A stretch of 64,000 nucleotides of DNA, taken from Caulobacter endophyticus. Lineage in GTDB: Bacteria; Pseudomonadota; Alphaproteobacteria; Caulobacterales; Caulobacteraceae. Position numbers and translations under genes: made by a program. The stretch spans positions 98,739 through 162,738 of the forward strand of contig NZ_JARQWV010000012.1 of NCBI RefSeq assembly GCF_029543245.1, given 5' to 3'. Within the stretch, counting starts at the first letter, position 1; each line of letters begins with the position of its first letter. Below the pieces are notes generated by a model that saw only the letters and a program-made list of their open reading frames with translations, ran no database searches and was not told where the DNA came from. Of this stretch, positions 60,473 to 64,000 are shown in pieces.

Positions 60473-61453
60473 CTAGCCGCGCCGCAGGGTGACGACCACC
60501 GGCCGGTGGTCCGAGCCCAGGTGCGGGCCGCGCTTGACCGACACCGTCTTCCACTGCTTGCCGGCATAGAGGTGGTCGATCGGCATGAACGGGAAGGGCG
60601 CCTTCAAGAGGCGGGTGAACGAGCCCGACGGCCAGGAGGGCAGGGCGAGCGTGCGGCGCTCCAGGCCGAACAGTTTGTCCTGACGGCGCAGGCTCCACGA
60701 CCAGGGCGTGGAGTTGAAGTCGCCGGCGACGATCATCGCCTTCTTGTCGAAGCCGTTCAGCATCTGCGCCAGGCGGCGGCTCTGGGCCTGCTGGGCGCCG
60801 GCCGGGATCGGCCAGACATAGTGGGTGGCCACCACTGTGAACGGACCGCTGGGATCGGCCAGGGTGGCCCAGGCGACCGAGAACGGCCGTTCGCGATCAT
60901 AGAGGCCGCCCCGGGCGACCATCTTCTTCTTGCTGAAGATCCAGCTGTCGCACGGGCGGGTGTTGCCCACGCAGGAGACGACGAACGGATAGAGCCGGCG
61001 CAGCGGGCCGATCAGCGGCCAGGCGCTGCCGCCGCCTTCCTCGACGAAGAGGACGTCGGGGTCCTCGGCCAGCACCCACTCCAGGGCCTCGGTAGGGTCG
61101 TCGTTCGAGGCCCAGACGTTGAACTGCATGACCTTCAGCGTGGCGGGGCCCTTGTCGAGCTTGCGGGTCTGGGCCGCGATCAGCTCCGGGGCCATCAGGC
61201 CGCCGTGGGCCAGGATCGCCACGACGCCCATGACCACGATCGCCCAGCGCTCGCTGCGCCGCGAGACGATCGCGCCGACCAGGGCGCCGGCCAAGCCCGT
61301 GACCAGCCAGATCGGCGCGAAGTGGTTGGCCACGTCCAGCCGGTCGCTGAAGGCGCCGCCAAGGCCGGCCAGGCCGAGCGCCAGGGCCAGCAGGACCAGG
61401 GCCAGGGCCGTGCCGCGGCAGAAGAGGCGGGCAAGGTGCAGGATCAGTTGCAT
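60473..61453 (-). CDS. Membrane-anchored endonuclease/exonuclease/phosphatase-family protein
   Basis: The 326-residue protein has about three N-terminal membrane helices (residues about 5-95) and a periplasmic or cytosolic EEP domain: LKVMQFNVWASNDDP, DVLFVEEGGG with the metal-binding Glu, VVATHYVWP, VAGDFNSTPWSW and the final LGSDHRPVVVTL with the catalytic His. The fold is shared by nucleases and lipid phosphatases; the substrate is unknown. It is convergent with ppiB and divergent from queA. Confidence 0.85.
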   Translation of the reverse strand: MQLILHLARLFCRGTALALVLLALALGLAGLGGAFSDRLDVANHFAPIWLVTGLAGALVGAIVSRRSERWAIVVMGVVAILAHGGLMAPELIAAQTRKLDKGPATLKVMQFNVWASNDDPTEALEWVLAEDPDVLFVEEGGGSAWPLIGPLRRLYPFVVSCVGNTRPCDSWIFSKKKMVARGGLYDRERPFSVAWATLADPSGPFTVVATHYVWPIPAGAQQAQSRRLAQMLNGFDKKAMIVAGDFNSTPWSWSLRRQDKLFGLERRTLALPSWPSGSFTRLLKAPFPFMPIDHLYAGKQWKTVSVKRGPHLGSDHRPVVVTLRRG

Positions 61454-61602
61454 GACTTCGCCCTTAGCACGGGCAGGCGACGGTCGTGTAAGCCGGCATA
61501 CATTTCCAGGGGCCTGGGCGAGCGGTTGCGCAGCCGCGCGGCGCCGATGCGGCCGCGCCGCGCCTTGACCTTGCGCCCCCTTCGTGGCCTTGAAGCCGGC
61601 CC

Positions 61603-62709
61603 ATGCGCCTTTCCGACTTCGACTTTCACCTTCCCGACGACAACATCGCCCTGCGCCCGGCCGAGCCGCGCGACAGCGCGCGGTTTCTCGTCGTGCGGCC
61701 GGGGCAGGACCTCGAGGACCGCATCGTCCGCGACCTGCCCGACTTCCTGCGTCCTGGCGATGCTTTGGTGTTCAACGACACCCGGGTGATCCCCGCGCGC
61801 CTGTCGGGCCTGCGCGAGGGTCGCACGACCGGCGGGGCCGACGGTACGCCGGTGGCCGTCGAGGCGACCCTGCACCGCCGCGTCGCGCCGGACCGCTGGA
61901 GCGCCTTCATGCGCCCGGGCAAGCGGCTGAAGGCCGGCGACCGCGTGGCCTTCGCCGCGCAGGGCTCGGTCGCCTGCGAGGCCGAGCGCCTGGACGCCAC
62001 GGTGGTCGAGAAGCACGAGGGCGGCGAGGTCGTTCTGGCCTTCGACCTGTCGGGCCCTGACCTGGACATCGGCATCGCCCGGCATGGGATGATGCCGCTG
62101 CCGCCGTACATCGCCGCCAAGCGCGCCGAGGACGACCGCGACCGCGCCGACTACCAGACCGTCTACGCCCGCGAGGACGGCTCGGTGGCCGCGCCGACGG
62201 CGGGCCTGCACTTCACCCCGGACCTTCTGGAGGCCCTGAAGGCCAAGGGCGTGTCCCTGCACTTCGTCACCCTGCACGTGGGCGCGGGCACCTTCCTGCC
62301 GGTGAAGACCGACGAGGTTTCCGAGCACAAGATGCACGCCGAGTTCGGCGAGGTGAGCGGAGAGACCGCCGACGCCCTGAACGCGGTGCACGCCGCCGGC
62401 GGGCGCATCGTCTGCGTCGGCACCACCAGCCTGCGCCTGATCGAGAGCGCCACGGGCGAGGACGGCGTCGTCCGCCCGTTCGCCGACGAGACGGCGATCT
62501 TCATCACGCCGGGCTACCGCTTCCGGGCGGTCGACGTGCTGATGACCAATTTCCACCTGCCCAAGTCGACCCTGTTCATGCTGGTCAGCGCGTTCGCCGG
62601 CCGCAAGACGATGCGTGCAGCCTACGAGCACGCCATATCGACGGGCTACCGCTTCTATTCCTATGGCGACGGCTCGCTGCTGTTCCGCGCCGATACAGAG
62701 ACCGTCTAG
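61603..62709 (+). CDS. queA: S-adenosylmethionine:tRNA ribosyltransferase-isomerase
   Basis: QueA makes epoxyqueuosine on tRNA from preQ1-tRNA using SAM. The 368-residue protein has [72 protein letters not shown]-type [14 protein letters not shown] and [17 protein letters not shown]. The following gene is tgt, whose ATG starts immediately after its stop, a queuosine operon. tgt and queA act in sequence on tRNA position 34. Confidence 0.95.
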   Translation: MRLSDFDFHLPDDNIALRPAEPRDSARFLVVRPGQDLEDRIVRDLPDFLRPGDALVFNDTRVIPARLSGLREGRTTGGADGTPVAVEATLHRRVAPDRWSAFMRPGKRLKAGDRVAFAAQGSVACEAERLDATVVEKHEGGEVVLAFDLSGPDLDIGIARHGMMPLPPYIAAKRAEDDRDRADYQTVYAREDGSVAAPTAGLHFTPDLLEALKAKGVSLHFVTLHVGAGTFLPVKTDEVSEHKMHAEFGEVSGETADALNAVHAAGGRIVCVGTTSLRLIESATGEDGVVRPFADETAIFITPGYRFRAVDVLMTNFHLPKSTLFMLVSAFAGRKTMRAAYEHAISTGYRFYSYGDGSLLFRADTETV

Positions 62710-63825
62710 ATGGCCGCTTTCCCCTTCGAGATCAAAGCCACCGAAGGCAAGGCCCGCACGGGCGTGCTGAAGACCCCGCGCGGCGACATCCGCACCCCGG
62801 CCTTCATGCCGGTGGGCACGGCCGCGACGGTGAAGGCGCTGACGGTCGACCAGGTCAAGGCTGCCGGCGCCGACATCATCCTGGGCAACACCTATCACCT
62901 GATGCTGCGGCCGACGGCCGAGCGGGTGAAGCGCCTGGGCGGGCTGCACAAGTTCATGCGCTGGGACAAGCCGATCCTGACCGACAGCGGCGGCTTCCAG
63001 GTGATGAGCCTGTCGGGGATAAGCAAGGTGACGGAAGAGGCCGTCACCTTCGCCAGCCACATCGACGGGACCAAGCACGTGCTTTCCCCCGAGCGGTCGA
63101 TGGAGATCCAGGCCGACCTGCTGGGATCCGACATCGTCATGCAGCTGGACGAGTGCGTGGCCTGGCCGGCGGAAGAGAAGCGGGCCCGCGAGGGCATGGA
63201 GCTGTCGGCGCGCTGGGGCCTGCGCTCCAAGACCGCCTTCGGCACGCGCGACACCCAGGCGCTGTTCGGCATCCAGCAGGGTTCGACCTTCGAGAGCCTG
63301 CGCCGAGAGTCGTCCGAGCGCCTGCAGGAGATCGGCTTCGACGGCTACGCCATCGGCGGCCTGGCCGTCGGCGAGGGCCACGAGGCCATGTGCGAGGTGC
63401 TGGACTATGCGCCGGGCCTGCTGCCCGCCGACAAGCCGCGCTACCTGATGGGCGTGGGCAAGCCGATCGATCTCGTGGAGGCCGTCTATCGCGGCGTCGA
63501 CATGTTCGACTGCGTGCTGCCGACCCGCTCGGGCCGCCACGGCCAGGCCTGGACCTGGGACGGGGCGATCAACATCAAGAACGCCCGCTTCGCCGAGGAC
63601 GAGAGCCCGCTGGATCCGACCAGCGACTGTCCGGCCAGCCGCGACTATTCCAAGGCCTATCTGCGCCACCTGTTCAAGGCCGAGGAGATCCTGGGGCAGG
63701 TGCTGTTGTCGTGGCACAACATCGCCTTCTTCCAGGCCCTGACGGCCGCCATGCGGGCGGCCATCGAAGAGGGGCGGTTCGAGCAGTTCCGCCGGGACTT
63801 CGCCGCGCGGCAGAAGGGCGGGTAG
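62710..63825 (+). CDS. tgt: Queuine tRNA-ribosyltransferase (Tgt), atypical zinc site
   Basis: Tgt exchanges guanine 34 for preQ1 in tRNAs for Asp, Asn, His and Tyr. The 371-residue protein has [11 protein letters not shown] with the Asp of the base site, [13 protein letters not shown] and the RHLFKAEE region. In the canonical zinc motif (Cys-x-Cys-x2-Cys ... His) the three Cys are replaced as Ser305, Cys307, Ser310, with the His retained as His336. The Ser305-His336 distance (31 residues) equals the usual Cys-His distance, so the site is in register. Starts directly after queA. The sequence is intact, so the change is not truncation. Confidence 0.93.
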   Translation: MAAFPFEIKATEGKARTGVLKTPRGDIRTPAFMPVGTAATVKALTVDQVKAAGADIILGNTYHLMLRPTAERVKRLGGLHKFMRWDKPILTDSGGFQVMSLSGISKVTEEAVTFASHIDGTKHVLSPERSMEIQADLLGSDIVMQLDECVAWPAEEKRAREGMELSARWGLRSKTAFGTRDTQALFGIQQGSTFESLRRESSERLQEIGFDGYAIGGLAVGEGHEAMCEVLDYAPGLLPADKPRYLMGVGKPIDLVEAVYRGVDMFDCVLPTRSGRHGQAWTWDGAINIKNARFAEDESPLDPTSDCPASRDYSKAYLRHLFKAEEILGQVLLSWHNIAFFQALTAAMRAAIEEGRFEQFRRDFAARQKGG

Positions 63826-63837
63826 GGCTTTCCAGAT

Positions 63838-63882
63838 GCTCCCCCTGAAGGGGGAGCTGTCGCGAAGCGACTGAGGGGGGAG
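63838..63882. repeat. Palindromic repeat after tgt
   Basis: GCTCCCCCTGAAGGGGGAGC (63838-63857) followed by TGTCGCGAAGCGACTGAGGG. It is the same type as at 34164-34210 and 57879-58027 and may act as tgt terminator. Confidence 0.75.
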
Positions 63883-63922
63883 GGGGTGCCCACGTCTGCG
63901 CTCGGCTCAAGGTCATAAGACG

Positions 63923-64000
63923 CGGGGGGGGGGGGGGGCGGGGGGGCCCCCCCCCCCCCCCCCGGGGGGGGGGGGGGGGGGGCCCGGCGCCCCCCACCGG
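63923..64000. other. Poly-G/poly-C runs, likely sequencing or assembly artefact
   Basis: About 78 bases consist almost entirely of G and C homopolymers up to 20 bases. Natural sequence elsewhere in the window has nothing comparable, and it abuts the window end. Probably a contig end of low quality. Confidence 0.7.

Overview
The window is a gene-dense, GC-rich alphaproteobacterial chromosome segment. It looks like Caulobacter or a very close relative. The basis is a nearly recognisable DivK next to PleD, the FtsN-NagZ-ScpA-ScpB-TatABC-SerS-SurE-Pcm-DipM gene order, CtrA- and CcrM-type sites (TTAA-N7-TTAA-like, GANTC), sigma-73-like promoters, and many palindromic intergenic repeats. I see no prophage, transposase, rRNA or CRISPR array. 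One tRNA is present.

Layout. 1-4448: elongasome genes mreC (5' end missing), mreD, mrdA (PBP2) and rodA. 4529-10054: a secreted unknown, a small membrane-protein/winged-helix operon behind a double palindrome, a lysine/arginine exporter divergent from its ArgP/LysG-like regulator, dinB and a HAD-like gene. 10178-11917: the cell-fate genes divK and pleD. 12074-15772: glutaminyl cyclase, rpmG, a DUF6265-like protein, a NUDIX hydrolase and an M20 amidohydrolase. 15983-20863: hslO, two small related unknowns that may be RhiA-like, apaG, metZ and a two-domain dCTP deaminase. 20939-26277: two TraB/GumN paralogues around a glycerate kinase and an XRE/membrane-protein cluster, then an HD-domain protein and tRNA-Gly(CCC). 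26413-38344: two TonB-dependent receptor loci, one with PepSY/membrane partners and one with a diheme peroxidase, plus a WYL regulator divergent from a GST-like gene, a TonB-like protein and an EF-hand protein. 38412-43235: unknown, xth, aroG with its leader, erpA and dgt. 43370-53874: the division/segregation/export/repair cluster ending in dipM. 53962-63825: sodC, gyrA, coaD, three cyclophilins, an EEP-family protein, queA and tgt. The last ~80 bases are homopolymer runs that look like sequencing or assembly artefact.

The most striking element is upstream of aroG (DAHP synthase, minus strand, 41393-41640). A 27-codon leader ORF carries five aromatic codons in six (Phe-Trp-Tyr-Phe-Ser-Tyr). 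It is followed by mutually exclusive pairings and a GC-rich hairpin with a T run. The four complementary segments sit exactly where a classical ribosome-stalling attenuator needs them, so aromatic-amino-acid control of the shikimate pathway by transcription attenuation is strongly suggested.

Other points to re-examine: a queuine tRNA-ribosyltransferase lacking two of the three zinc cysteines; operator-like palindromes at three regulator genes; a terminator-like hairpin between tatA and tatB; Ala/Phe at the two main quinolone-resistance positions of GyrA; a LytM domain in DipM without the metal ligands; and two small paralogous genes of unknown function.
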